Positions 19,569 to 32,310 of a stretch of 64,000 nucleotides of DNA are shown here, piece by piece (positions within the stretch are counted from its first letter, which is position 1; every line of letters starts with the position of its first letter). A model generated the notes under the pieces. The model ran no database searches, was not told the origin of the DNA, and worked only from the letters and a program-made list of their open reading frames with translations. Origin of the DNA: Pyxidicoccus caerfyrddinensis (GTDB taxonomy: Bacteria > Myxococcota > Myxococcia > Myxococcales > Myxococcaceae); assembly GCF_010894405.1 (NCBI RefSeq), contig NZ_JAAIYA010000015.1, forward strand, positions 218,156 through 282,155, read 5' to 3'. The translations under genes and the position numbers were made by a program.

Positions 19569-20909
19569 ATGAAGGCGCACCAGAAGATGCTCATCGGCAT
19601 TGTCGCCGGCGCGGTGACGGGCCTCACCGTCAACGCCGTCGCCACTGCCATCGCCCGGAAGGCGGCCGGCATCGCCGAGGGGCCGGTCCCCGCCGACGTC
19701 ATCGCCCAGCACTCGCCCTGGCTGCCGTGGACCGTGGACAACGTGGCCTCGCCCCTGGGCCAGATCTTCATCCGCCTGCTCCTCATGCTCGTGGTGCCCA
19801 TGCTCTTCTCCGCGCTCGTCGTGGGCGTGGCGGAGCTGGACTTGAAGCAGGTGGGCCGCCTGGGCGCGCGCACGCTGGGCTACACCGTCGTCTTCTCCGC
19901 CATCTCCGTCCTCATCGGCCTGCTGCTCGTCAACGCGGTACAGCCGGGCGCGGGCTTGAGCGACGAGGCGCGTGCCATGGCCCGGGGAGGCGCCACGGTG
20001 AAGGCCGCGCCTCCGCCGGAGGCCACGTCGTTCGGCGCCGTGCTCGTCTCCATGGTGCCCACCAACCCCCTCAAGGCCGCCGCCGAAGGGGACTTCATCG
20101 GCCTCATCGTCTTCTCGCTCATCTTCGGCATGGGCCTGGCGCTCACCCAGGGCGAGCCCGCCCTGCGGCTGAAGGAAATCATCCAGGGCCTCTACGATGT
20201 GATGATGAAGCTCATCGACGGCGTGCTGCGGCTGGCGCCCTTCGGCGTGGCCGCGCTGCTGTATGCGATGACGGCCCGGCTGGGGCTGGGCATCCTGGCG
20301 CAGCTCGCCGCGTACGTGGCCACGGTGCTGCTGGCGCTGGGCATCCACATGTTCGTCGTCTACTCGCTGTCGGTGCGCTTCCTGGGCGGGCGCAACCCGC
20401 TCCAGTTCTTCCGCGACATCCGGCTGGTGATGGCGACCGCCTTCTCCACGGCGTCCTCCAGCGCCACGCTGCCCACCGCGCTCAAGGTGGCCGAGGAGAA
20501 CCTCAAGCTGCCGCGCAACGTGTCCCGCTTCGTGCTCACCGCGGGCTCGGCGATGAACCAGAACGGCACGGCGCTCTTCGAGGGCGTCACCGTGCTCTTC
20601 CTCGCCCAGGTCTACGGCGTGCCGCTCAGCCTGCCGGACCAGGGGCTCATCATGTTCATCTGCATCCTGGCGGGCATCGGCACGGCGGGCGTGCCGGCGG
20701 GCTCCATCCCCGTCATCGCGATGATTCTGGGCATGTTCAAGATTCCGGTGGAGGGGCTGGGCCTCATCCTCGGCGTGGACCGCTTCCTGGACATGTGCCG
20801 CACCACCCTCAACGTCACCGGGGACCTCGCGGCCGCGGTGTACGTCGCCCGGGGGGAGCCGCTCGACCGCCCGGCCGGGGAGGGGGCGGCAGACCCTTCC
20901 GCGTCCTGA
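19569..20909 (+). CDS. Dicarboxylate/amino acid:cation symporter (DAACS family)
   Basis: Inner-membrane transporter of 446 aa that moves dicarboxylates or acidic amino acids with Na+ or H+. The start at 19569 follows a GGAG box. Family landmarks are the serine-rich motif ASSSATLPTAL in hairpin 1, the MNQNGTALFEG motif of TM7 and the late GIGTAGVPAGS segment in hairpin 2. About eight membrane helices with the two re-entrant loops fit the GltPh fold. An unusually long loop (about residues 135-165) lies between early helices. It is not next to a dicarboxylate sensor kinase. Confidence 0.93.
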   Translation: MKAHQKMLIGIVAGAVTGLTVNAVATAIARKAAGIAEGPVPADVIAQHSPWLPWTVDNVASPLGQIFIRLLLMLVVPMLFSALVVGVAELDLKQVGRLGARTLGYTVVFSAISVLIGLLLVNAVQPGAGLSDEARAMARGGATVKAAPPPEATSFGAVLVSMVPTNPLKAAAEGDFIGLIVFSLIFGMGLALTQGEPALRLKEIIQGLYDVMMKLIDGVLRLAPFGVAALLYAMTARLGLGILAQLAAYVATVLLALGIHMFVVYSLSVRFLGGRNPLQFFRDIRLVMATAFSTASSSATLPTALKVAEENLKLPRNVSRFVLTAGSAMNQNGTALFEGVTVLFLAQVYGVPLSLPDQGLIMFICILAGIGTAGVPAGSIPVIAMILGMFKIPVEGLGLILGVDRFLDMCRTTLNVTGDLAAAVYVARGEPLDRPAGEGAADPSAS

Positions 20910-20979
20910 CACCCGGCATTTCGCAGCCCATCCTTCACCACGAGAGCAGTCAACTCGCAGCACCCGCCAAGGAGCCCGT

Positions 20980-21465
20980 ATGAGGGTCGCCAAGGATTCC
21001 GTCGTCTCGCTGGAGTACCGGCTGCACCTGGGAGATGAGCAGGTCATCGACCAGAGCGCGCCCGGACAGCCGCTCGCCTACCTGCACGGCCACAAGCAGA
21101 TTGTCCCGGGCCTGGAGGGCGCCATCGAGGGCATGTCCGCTGGCGAGAGCAAGCAGGTGGTGGTGGCCCCCGGCCAGGGCTACGGCGAGCACGACCCGGA
21201 AGGGGTGCGCACGGTGCCGCGCAACATGCTGCCGCCCGGCTTCAACCCGCAGCCCGGGCAGACGCTGATGGCGCAGACGGACCAGGGCGACATTCCCCTG
21301 CGCATCCAGGAGGTGCGCCAGGACGCCGTCGTCGTGGACCTCAACCACCCGCTGGCCGGCAAGACGCTCCACTTCGACGTCACCGTGCGCGAGGTGCGCG
21401 CCGCCTCGCAGGAAGAGCTCACCCACGGCCACGTCCATGGCGCGGGCGGTCACGACCACGGCTGA
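20980..21465 (+). CDS. SlyD-like FKBP peptidyl-prolyl isomerase
   Basis: Prolyl isomerase/chaperone of 161 aa. The FKBP half starts RVAKDSVVSLEYRL and includes PLAYLHGHKQIVPGLEGAIEGM, followed by the insert-in-flap segment that gives SlyD its chaperone activity and the GKTLHFDVTVREV strand. The C-terminal tail is His-rich (HGHVHGAGGHDHG), as in nickel-binding SlyD. An AAGGAG ribosome site precedes ATG 20980. It lies 70 bp behind the symporter and is followed by a strong hairpin. Confidence 0.92.
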   Translation: MRVAKDSVVSLEYRLHLGDEQVIDQSAPGQPLAYLHGHKQIVPGLEGAIEGMSAGESKQVVVAPGQGYGEHDPEGVRTVPRNMLPPGFNPQPGQTLMAQTDQGDIPLRIQEVRQDAVVVDLNHPLAGKTLHFDVTVREVRAASQEELTHGHVHGAGGHDHG

Positions 21466-21494
21466 GACGCGCTGACGCATCGCGGCCACTCGCG

Positions 21495-21519
21495 GGGTGG
21501 GGGCATCCGGGCCCCACCC
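21495..21519 (+). terminator. GC-rich hairpin after the SlyD-like gene
   Basis: Perfect 8-bp stem GGGTGGGG/CCCCACCC with a 9-nt loop, 29 bp downstream of the stop codon. No T-run follows. Confidence 0.5.
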
Positions 21520-21577
21520 TCCGAGTGGAACAAGCATTTCGCGGGGCCGGGGGCGGTGCACTATCGTCGGCGCCCCA

Positions 21578-23473
21578 ATGAGTCCCACCTCACCGTCTCC
21601 GTCCCCGAGCGAGCTGCGCATCCACCCGTCCGACACGCCGCCGCACGGCGACCCGGGGGCGTCCGCGGAGAAGGACCCGGAGCGCTACTGGCTCGAGCAC
21701 GTCTACCAGGGCGGCAGCCGCCAGCTCACCGTGCGCGCCGTCATCGCGGGCATGCTCATCGGCGCGGTGATGTGTCTGTCCAACCTGTACGTCATCCTCA
21801 AGACGGGCTGGAGCCTGGGCGTCACGATTACCGCCTGCATCCTGGCCTTCGCGGTGTTCGGCACGCTGCGCTCGCTGCGGCTGTTGAAGAAGGAGTTCAC
21901 CGACCTGGAGAACAACGCCATGGGCTCGGTGGCTTCGGCCGCCGGCTACATGACGGGCGGCGGCAACATGGCGGCGGTGCCCGCGCTGCTGATGCTCACC
22001 GGCACGCTGCCGTCCCCCGGCTGGCTGGTGGTGTGGTTCGCCGTCATCTCCGCGCTGGGCGTCTTCGCGGCCATCCCCATCAAGCGCCAGCTCATCAACA
22101 TCGAGGCGCTGCCGTTCCCCACCGGCACGGCCACCGCGGAGACCATCCGCGCGCTGCACGGCCATGGCGAGGTGGCCCGCCGCAAGTCGCGGCTGCTGGG
22201 CCTGTCGGGGCTGGTGGGCGCATTGCTGGTGTTCTTCCGTGACGCGCGCATGGGCTGGCTGACCAACATCCCGGACAAGGTGAGCCTGCCCTTCACGATG
22301 CTGGGGAAGAAGGCCTCGGCCTGGACGCTGTCGTTCGACTTCAGCCTGCTGCTGGTGGGCGCGGGCGCGCTGGTGAGCTTCAAGACGGGCTGGTCCATGC
22401 TGCTGGGCGCGGTGCTCACCTACGGCTTCCTCGCGCCGGCCATGGTGAGCCAGGGCGCCATCCCCGAGGTGACGTACAAGGCCATCAACAGCTGGATGGT
22501 GTGGACGGGCTCGGCGGTGCTGGTGTCCTCGGGCCTGCTGTCCTTCGCCTTCCAGTGGCGCAGCGTGGCGCGCTCCTTCAAGGCGCTGTCCGGCCTGTTC
22601 GGCGGCAAGGGCGCGCAGGAGGAGCAGGACCCGCTGGCCGGCATCGAGTGCCCGCCGTCCTGGTTCCCCCTGGGCTTCGCGGTGCTGGGCCCGGTGGCCA
22701 TCTTCCTGATGGTCTACCTCTTCCAGATTCCGTGGTGGGCCGGCGTGCTGGCCATGCCGCTGGCCGTCATCATGGGCGTCATCGCCAGCCGCGTGACGGG
22801 TGAGACGGACACCACGCCCACCAAGGCGCTGGGCCCCGTCACCCAGCTCATCTTCGGCGGCCTGGCGCCGGGCAACATCCCCGCCAACGTGATGAGCGCC
22901 AACGCCACGGGCGGCGTGGGGCTGCACTCGGCGGACCTGCTGACCGATTTGAAGTCCGGGTGGCTCCTGGGCGCCAACCCGCGCCAGCAGTTCGTGGCGC
23001 AGCTGTTCGGCGTGGTGGCGGGCGCGGCGGTGGTGGTGCCGGTGTTCCGCATCCTGGTGCCCAGCGCGGACGTGCTGGGCACGGAGGAGTTCCCCGCGCC
23101 CGCGTCCATGGTGTGGGCCGGCGTGTCGAAGCTGCTGGCCGCGGGCGTGTCCGCGCTGCCCCAGACGGCCCGGGTGGGCGCGCTGTGTGGCGCGACGCTG
23201 GGCATCCTCCTGGTTCTGCTGGAGAAGTTCGCCCCGGCGAAGGCGAAGGCCTATGTGCCGTCCGCCGCGGGCTTCGGCCTGGCCATCGTCATCCCCGGCT
23301 CCAGCTCCATCGCGTTCTTCATCGGCTCGGCCCTCGCGGAGGGCCTGCGCCGCGCGAAGCCGAAGCTGGCCGAGGACATGGTGCTGCCGGTGTCCTCGGG
23401 CTTCATCGCCGGAGAGAGCCTGCTGGGCATCGGCATCGCGATGGCCAAGGCCTTCGGGGTGATGCCGAAGTAG
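21578..23473 (+). CDS. OPT family oligopeptide/metal-chelate transporter
   Basis: Polytopic inner-membrane protein of 631 aa with roughly 16 hydrophobic segments. A hydrophilic Pro/Ser-rich N-terminus precedes the first helix (RAVIAGMLIGAVMCLSNLYV). Family-like stretches are GSVASAAGYMTGGGNMAAVPAL, the PFPTGTATAETI segment after helix 5, and NVMSANATGGVGLHSADLL; these match the OPT superfamily, which imports small peptides or siderophore-metal complexes by proton coupling. ATG 21578 was taken because it starts the family-like N-terminus; the open frame upstream has no ribosome site. Substrate is not predictable. Confidence 0.92.
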   Translation: MSPTSPSPSPSELRIHPSDTPPHGDPGASAEKDPERYWLEHVYQGGSRQLTVRAVIAGMLIGAVMCLSNLYVILKTGWSLGVTITACILAFAVFGTLRSLRLLKKEFTDLENNAMGSVASAAGYMTGGGNMAAVPALLMLTGTLPSPGWLVVWFAVISALGVFAAIPIKRQLINIEALPFPTGTATAETIRALHGHGEVARRKSRLLGLSGLVGALLVFFRDARMGWLTNIPDKVSLPFTMLGKKASAWTLSFDFSLLLVGAGALVSFKTGWSMLLGAVLTYGFLAPAMVSQGAIPEVTYKAINSWMVWTGSAVLVSSGLLSFAFQWRSVARSFKALSGLFGGKGAQEEQDPLAGIECPPSWFPLGFAVLGPVAIFLMVYLFQIPWWAGVLAMPLAVIMGVIASRVTGETDTTPTKALGPVTQLIFGGLAPGNIPANVMSANATGGVGLHSADLLTDLKSGWLLGANPRQQFVAQLFGVVAGAAVVVPVFRILVPSADVLGTEEFPAPASMVWAGVSKLLAAGVSALPQTARVGALCGATLGILLVLLEKFAPAKAKAYVPSAAGFGLAIVIPGSSSIAFFIGSALAEGLRRAKPKLAEDMVLPVSSGFIAGESLLGIGIAMAKAFGVMPK

Positions 23474-23475
23474 CT

Positions 23476-23518
23476 TCAGTCCACCTTGGGAGTGGACTGA
23501 GTCCTCAGTCCACCTTGG
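23476..23518. terminator. Bidirectional hairpin built from a duplicated 3' end
   Basis: TCAGTCCACCTTGG occurs at 23476-23489 and again at 23505-23518, with TGGACTGA (23493-23500) in between. Either copy can pair with the middle element in a perfect 8-bp stem, giving two competing hairpins between the convergent OPT and outer-membrane-protein genes. The second copy includes the outer-membrane gene's own last codons. Confidence 0.6.
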
Positions 23519-24419
23519 ACGTCGCGAAGGACACGCCCCCGACGAAGCGGAAGGTGGGCGTGTCCAGGCCGGCGCCGACGCCCGGCCCGCCCATGACGTA
23601 GAGGTCCATGAAGGACAGGGCGTGCTTGCGGATGGCCAGCAGCAGCTCGGCGCCCACGCGGCCTCCCTGCAGCGGCACACCCACCAGCACGCTCACCTCT
23701 CCGCGCGTGGAGTCGCCGGCGCGGGACGTCACGGTGCCCGCCAGGCGCAGCTCGCTGCCGACGATGTCCTTCGACTCGCCGGACAGCGCGCCCAGCTCCC
23801 GCTTCTCGCGCAGCAGCACGCCGGCCTCGCCGCCCACCTGCCAGTCCTCGGCCAGGAAGCCGAGCTGGAGCTTCGGGTGGACCGCGTAGTCGTCGCGCGC
23901 CAGCAGCTCCACGCTGCCCACCGGCACCGCGGCGCTGACGTCCGCCGCCAGCTGCAAGCCGAAGTCCTGGCGCAGCAGGGCGGCACGCAGGCCCACCCAG
24001 GGCGTCCCCATGCCCTGGCCCGTGGGAGGCGACACGCCCATGTGGGGCTCGCCGCCCTGCTGGACGATGTAGGGCACCTCCGCCGCCACCTGGAGCCAGG
24101 ACAGCACGCCGTAGGCGGCCGTCACGTCCAGGGTGAAGCGGTTCTCCACCAGCCCCGTGCCGGCGCCCGGCTCCCAGCGCGTCTGGAAGTGGAAGGGCAG
24201 GTTCTCGTAGTGGCCCTGCACCGCCATGCGCAGCATGCCCTGCGGGAGCGTGCGGCCGGTGCCCACCATCAGGGAGCCCAGCGCCGCCGGGTCCAGCTCC
24301 AGCCGCTGGAGGTTGAAGTGGGGAAGCTGCGGGTCCTGCGCCAGCGCGGAGGCGGGGCCGAGGAGCAGCGCGAGGGACGACACAGCGGAAAGCAGGGCGA
24401 GCGAAGGCCGGGAAGGCAC
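23505..24419 (-). CDS. Outer-membrane beta-barrel protein (OmpA-family N-domain type)
   Basis: Secreted protein of 304 aa. I chose the GTG at 24419, five nt after an AAGGAG box; it gives a clean signal peptide ending ASALA before QDPQLPHFNLQRLELD. The rest is alternating beta strands of a small barrel (PQGMLRMAVQGHYE, AAYGVLSWLQVAAEVPY, VHPKLQLGFLAED). Similar myxobacterial proteins often continue into calcium-binding repeats and an OmpA peptidoglycan-binding domain; this one stops at FATSKVD, so it is either a barrel-only member or a truncated one. The duplicated 3' end just beyond its stop fits local rearrangement. Its promoter region is shared with the divergent permease gene. Confidence 0.65.
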   Translation of the reverse strand: MPSRPSLALLSAVSSLALLLGPASALAQDPQLPHFNLQRLELDPAALGSLMVGTGRTLPQGMLRMAVQGHYENLPFHFQTRWEPGAGTGLVENRFTLDVTAAYGVLSWLQVAAEVPYIVQQGGEPHMGVSPPTGQGMGTPWVGLRAALLRQDFGLQLAADVSAAVPVGSVELLARDDYAVHPKLQLGFLAEDWQVGGEAGVLLREKRELGALSGESKDIVGSELRLAGTVTSRAGDSTRGEVSVLVGVPLQGGRVGAELLLAIRKHALSFMDLYVMGGPGVGAGLDTPTFRFVGGVSFATSKVD

Positions 24420-24682
24420 GACGACTCCTTCGATGAATGACAGCGCGAAGAGACAGGCCCCGAAACCTTGGAGCAGTCGCATGCTGGGAATTGGAGTGCA
24501 AGCGCAGCGCTATTTCGCCCCTGCGCGGAAACTATTGCCTGCCCGCCGCGGCAGCCTCCTTGACGCGCGCTCCGTTCGGACTCTCCCTGTCTTGCGGTGA
24601 AGTCCAGTTCCTGAGGGCGCCGTGAGGCGGGTGCAATGGCCCTGCGGGCGGGGCGTACGGCAGACACCGCAAGGGGTGCACC

Positions 24683-27157
24683 GTGTCCGTCCTGGTCGAT
24701 GACCTCCGCTTCTCGCTCCGGTTGTTGCTCAAGAACCGGAGCTTCACGCTCGTCTCCGTGCTGACGCTCGCCCTGGCCATCGGGGCGAACACCGCCATCT
24801 TCAGCGTCGTGCACGGGGTGTTGCTGCGCCCGCTGCCGTACCCGGAGTCGGAGCAGCTGGTGCAGCTCATCCGCCGGGAGCCGGGGGGCGAGAGCCCGTC
24901 GCAGAGCGTCGCGCACTACGCGCTGCTGTCCGGCGAGTCCGCCCTCTTCTCGAAGGTGACGGCCTACGAGGTGCTCCCCAGCGGCTTCAACCTGGTGGGA
25001 GACGGAATGCCGGAGCGGATGTCCGGCGTGCGCGTGACGGGGACGTTCTTCGACACCTTCGGCGTGCGGCCGGAGCTGGGCCGCGGCTTCCTGCCGGAGG
25101 AGGACGTGCCGGGCGGCGGCCACGCGGTGGTCATCAGCCATGGGTTCTGGCAGCGCCGCTTCGGCGGGGCCGCGGACGTCATCGGCAAGTCGCTCACGCT
25201 GAACGACCAGCCCTACACGGTGGTGGGCGTGGCGCCCGCGAGCTTCCAGTACCCGCAGGGCGTGCAGCTGTGGACGCCGCTGCAGCTGGACCTCACCAAC
25301 GAGGACAACTCCAACTACCTCTTCATCACCGCGCGGCTGAAGGCGGACCTGTCGCCCCAGTCCGTGGACTCGGCCCTGGCGACGTTCAGCGCCCGGCTGC
25401 GCGCCGAGAAGCCGCTCCTCATCGACGAGAAGGAGCTGTTCCACGCGGAGGACCTGCGCGCGTTCCTTGCCGGGGACTTGCGGCTGGCGCTCTGGGTGCT
25501 GCTGGGCGCGGTGGCCCTGGTGCTGCTCATCGCGTGCGTCAACCTGGCCAACCTCCAGCTCGCGCGGGCCGCGGCACGGCAGCGGGAATTGGTGGTGCGC
25601 GCGGCCCTGGGCGCGGCACCGGGACGGCTGGTGCGCCAGCTCCTCACGGAGAGCCTGCTGCTGTCGCTGGCGGGGGGAGGGCTCGGACTGCTGCTGGCCG
25701 CGGCGGCGCTGCCCGCGCTGCTGGCGCTGGCCCCGGCGGCGACGGCCGTGTCGGGGAGCGGCGGGCTGGGGAGCGCGGCAGTGGGCGTCAACGGAGCGGT
25801 GCTGCTCTTCACGCTGGGGGCGTCGGTGGTGACAGGCCTGCTGTTCGGCCTGCTGCCCGCGTGGCACGCGTCGAGCCCGGACCTGCAGACGGCGCTGCGC
25901 GAAGGGGCGCAGCGGGCCACCGCGGGCCGGGGAGGTGGGCGGACGCGGCGGCTCCTGGTGGTGGGGCAGGTGGCGCTGGCCGTGGTGCTGCTGGTGGGCG
26001 CGGCGCTGCTCATCCGCGGCTTCGCGTCGCTGAGCCACACGGCCCCGGGGTTCGACGCGCACGACGTCCACGTGCTGAAGCTGTCCCTGCCGGAGGCGCG
26101 CTACGCCGAGCCCGCCGTGCTGGAGCGCTTCGCGAAGCAGGTGGTGGAGCGGGTGTCGGCGCTGCCGGGCGTGGAGGCGGTGGGCTTCTCGTCGGCGCTG
26201 CCCATGGGCCTGGGCCCCGGCATGCAGTTCTCCATCGAGGGCAAGTTCGAGGGGCGCATGGACGGGCCCGGCCTGGGCGGCGGGCAGTTCCGTCCGGTGA
26301 CGCCGGGGTACTTCAAGGCGCTGGACATCGGCCTCGTGCGCGGCCGGCTGCTGGCGGAGACGGACGTGGCGGGCTCGGAGCCGGTGGTCGTCATCAACGA
26401 GGCGACGGCGCGCAAGTACTGGCCGGGCGAGGACCCCATCGGTCAGCGCGTGCGGTTCGCTCCCACGGTGCCCAGCATCCGGGACGAGGTGCCGCGCACG
26501 GTGGTGGGCATCGTCCGGGACGTGCGGGAGAACGGCCTGGCGGAGGACGTGCCCACGGTCCAGTACGTCGCGCTGGGGCAGATGGTGCCGGGCTTCAACC
26601 GGATGCTGGTGCGCATGCTGCCGCAGCACCTCATCGTGCGCTCCAAGGGCTCCCACGCGGCGCTGGTGGCCTCCTTGCAGCGCGAGCTGTGGGCGGTGGA
26701 CCCGCAGCAGCCGGTGACGGAGACGCTGAAGCTGGAGGACCACGTGGAGCGCTCGCTGGGCTCGGAGCGCTTCAACATGGTGCTGCTGGGATTGATGGCG
26801 GCGCTCGCGCTGGTGCTCGCGGCCGTTGGCATCTACGGCGTGCTGTCCTACCTGGTGAGCCAGCGGACGCGGGAGATGGGCGTGCGGCTGGCGCTGGGCG
26901 CGCCGCGCGCCGAGGTGGTGCGGCTGGTGTTCCTCCAGGGCCTGGGCTCGGTGGGCCTGGGCGTGCTGCTGGGCGTGGCGGGCGCATGGGGCCTGACGCG
27001 CGTGGTGGAGGGCATGGTGCACGGGGTGAGCGCCCTGGACCCGCTGGCCTTCTCCGCCGCGCCGCTGGTGCTGCTGGGTGTGGGGCTGGTGGCCACGTGG
27101 GTGCCCGCGCTGCGCGCCTCGCGCGTGGACCCCATCATCGCGCTGAAGTACGACTGA
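24683..27157 (+). CDS. ADOP-type ABC transporter permease (two FtsX domains, MacB-like periplasmic cores)
   Basis: Inner-membrane protein of 824 aa with the ADOP layout: a DLRFSLRLLLKNRSFT opening, TM1, a MacB-like periplasmic core (about residues 45-240), an FtsX block of three helices (about 270-370), then a second TM, core and FtsX block (about 420-810) ending VDPIIALKYD. Proteins of this family are mechanotransmission permeases that export or extract lipophilic or peptide cargo, and they need a separate ATPase. No ATPase gene is adjacent here. The start is GTG 24683. Many paralogues are common in acidobacteria and myxobacteria. Confidence 0.9.
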   Translation: MSVLVDDLRFSLRLLLKNRSFTLVSVLTLALAIGANTAIFSVVHGVLLRPLPYPESEQLVQLIRREPGGESPSQSVAHYALLSGESALFSKVTAYEVLPSGFNLVGDGMPERMSGVRVTGTFFDTFGVRPELGRGFLPEEDVPGGGHAVVISHGFWQRRFGGAADVIGKSLTLNDQPYTVVGVAPASFQYPQGVQLWTPLQLDLTNEDNSNYLFITARLKADLSPQSVDSALATFSARLRAEKPLLIDEKELFHAEDLRAFLAGDLRLALWVLLGAVALVLLIACVNLANLQLARAAARQRELVVRAALGAAPGRLVRQLLTESLLLSLAGGGLGLLLAAAALPALLALAPAATAVSGSGGLGSAAVGVNGAVLLFTLGASVVTGLLFGLLPAWHASSPDLQTALREGAQRATAGRGGGRTRRLLVVGQVALAVVLLVGAALLIRGFASLSHTAPGFDAHDVHVLKLSLPEARYAEPAVLERFAKQVVERVSALPGVEAVGFSSALPMGLGPGMQFSIEGKFEGRMDGPGLGGGQFRPVTPGYFKALDIGLVRGRLLAETDVAGSEPVVVINEATARKYWPGEDPIGQRVRFAPTVPSIRDEVPRTVVGIVRDVRENGLAEDVPTVQYVALGQMVPGFNRMLVRMLPQHLIVRSKGSHAALVASLQRELWAVDPQQPVTETLKLEDHVERSLGSERFNMVLLGLMAALALVLAAVGIYGVLSYLVSQRTREMGVRLALGAPRAEVVRLVFLQGLGSVGLGVLLGVAGAWGLTRVVEGMVHGVSALDPLAFSAAPLVLLGVGLVATWVPALRASRVDPIIALKYD

Positions 27158-27202
27158 CGGGGGCAGGGCGGGCGCAGCTGTGAGGCAGGCGCCCGTGGCC
27201 CG

Positions 27203-29128
<1,926 letters not shown>

Positions 29129-29153
29129 GGTGTGTGGACTCCCGAAAAGGCGA

Positions 29154-29183
29154 AAGGCGCCCCTCACTGAAGAGGAGCGCCTT
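29154..29183 (-). terminator. Intrinsic terminator of the EF-G gene
   Basis: On the minus strand an AAGGCGC/GCGCCTT stem is extended, after a one-base mismatch, by CCTC/GAGG around a 6-nt loop, and is followed by the T-rich TCGCCTTTTC. It lies 31 bp after the EF-G stop. Confidence 0.8.
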
Positions 29184-29214
29184 CCTTACCGCCAGAGTGC
29201 GGCGGATGCGTGGA

Positions 29215-31329
<2,115 letters not shown>

Positions 31330-31476
31330 GATCCGGTCCTTCTTGATTTGAAAAGTGCCTGAGGGAACAGAGCAGGCGGGGCCCTTACTTCCCACAGGAC
31401 TGAGTTTCCAGCCAAATCCGCATGACGGTGGGCTTGCCTACACCCACCTCCGCCTACCAGGCGTGTGTCCCACCTT

Positions 31477-31484
31477 CTATATAG
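31477..31484 (-). promoter_or_regulatory. AT-rich CTATATAG element upstream of EF-G
   Basis: The only AT-rich palindrome in the 213-bp region between the divergent EF-G and SnoaL-like genes, about 150 nt upstream of the EF-G start. It could be a -10 element; I found no convincing -35 box at the right distance. Confidence 0.25.
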
Positions 31485-31542
31485 ATGAGGCCCGGGTCGC
31501 TGCTGGAATCGACCGGGCAATGCTTTCCGAGGTCTCCTAACC

Positions 31543-31905
31543 ATGAGCGCGTCCGAAAACTTCTCCCTCGCAAGAGCCTGGCTGCACGCTTTCAACTCCC
31601 ACGACGTGGACGCCCTGGTGGCGCTCTACGCGGAGGACTGCACCCACACCTCCCCGAAGATTCGGGTGCTCCATCCGGAGACGGGTGGCCGCCTGATTGG
31701 CCGCCCGGCGCTGGCGAAGTGGTGGCGGGAGGCCATCGCCCGGCTGCCCGGGCTTCGCTACGAGGAGACGGCCCTCACCGCGGATCAGGACCGTGTCTTC
31801 ATGGAGTACCTGCGCCACGCCCCGGGGGAGGCCCCCATGCCGGTGGCCGAGGTGCTGGACGTGCGCGGGGGGCGGATTGTCGCCTCGCGCGTCTACCACG
31901 GCTGA
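31543..31905 (+). CDS. SnoaL-like/NTF2-fold protein
   Basis: Small cone-fold protein of 120 aa. The pattern ARAWLHAFNSHDVDALVALYAEDCTHTSP is the typical first helix-strand of SnoaL-like domains, followed by GRPALAKWWREAIARLPGLRYE and a C-terminal strand GRIVASRVYHG. Members include isomerases, hydrolases and binding-only proteins, so activity cannot be assigned. It has no signal peptide. It is divergent from EF-G. Confidence 0.8.
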   Translation: MSASENFSLARAWLHAFNSHDVDALVALYAEDCTHTSPKIRVLHPETGGRLIGRPALAKWWREAIARLPGLRYEETALTADQDRVFMEYLRHAPGEAPMPVAEVLDVRGGRIVASRVYHG

Positions 31906-31963
31906 GAGGCCGCACGGGCGGGAGGGGTTGGGCTAGGGTGACGTGACGACGAGGAGGACGGCC

Positions 31964-32305
31964 GTGGCGAAGAACCCCAGCTCCAGCGCCCCCACCAGCA
32001 CCTTCGACAGGGACTTCGGCTACCTGTTGCCCTTCATGGACAAGGTGGCCGCCGCCGCCGCCGAGCTCCAGGACGCCGCGGCCCGCGAGGAGCTCACGCG
32101 GCTGATGGCGGAGGAGAAGGTCCGCTGGCAGCGCATCAAGGAGCTGCTCGGCGGCGCCGGGGGACGCGCGGCGGCACCGACGTCCACCACGGCCTCGGGC
32201 CGCACGGGGGCGCCGCCGCTGGCGCGCGCCTCGGCGGACAGCGTGCACCGCGTGGCGCCCACGTCCGCGGGCCTCACGGTGGGCAGCCTCAAGGGCACGC
32301 GCTAA
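31964..32305 (+). CDS. Hypothetical protein, helical core with disordered tail
   Basis: Protein of 113 aa from GTG 31964, chosen for its GAGGAGG ribosome site. One amphipathic helical stretch (FMDKVAAAAAELQDAAAREELTRLMAEEKVRWQRIKELLG) is followed by a Thr/Ala/Gly-rich, probably disordered tail ending LKGTR. I do not recognise a family. It converges with the transhydrogenase gene five bp away. Confidence 0.65.
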   Translation: MAKNPSSSAPTSTFDRDFGYLLPFMDKVAAAAAELQDAAAREELTRLMAEEKVRWQRIKELLGGAGGRAAAPTSTTASGRTGAPPLARASADSVHRVAPTSAGLTVGSLKGTR

Positions 32306-32310
32306 AAGCG

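Noticed and set aside
21590..23680. A 696-codon open frame on the minus strand
   Set aside because: Mirror frame of the OPT transporter; no signal, no domain, biased composition.
24269..27022. A 917-codon open frame on the minus strand
   Set aside because: Antisense to the ADOP permease and composed of His/Gln/Arg runs; only its last part overlaps a real gene in another frame.
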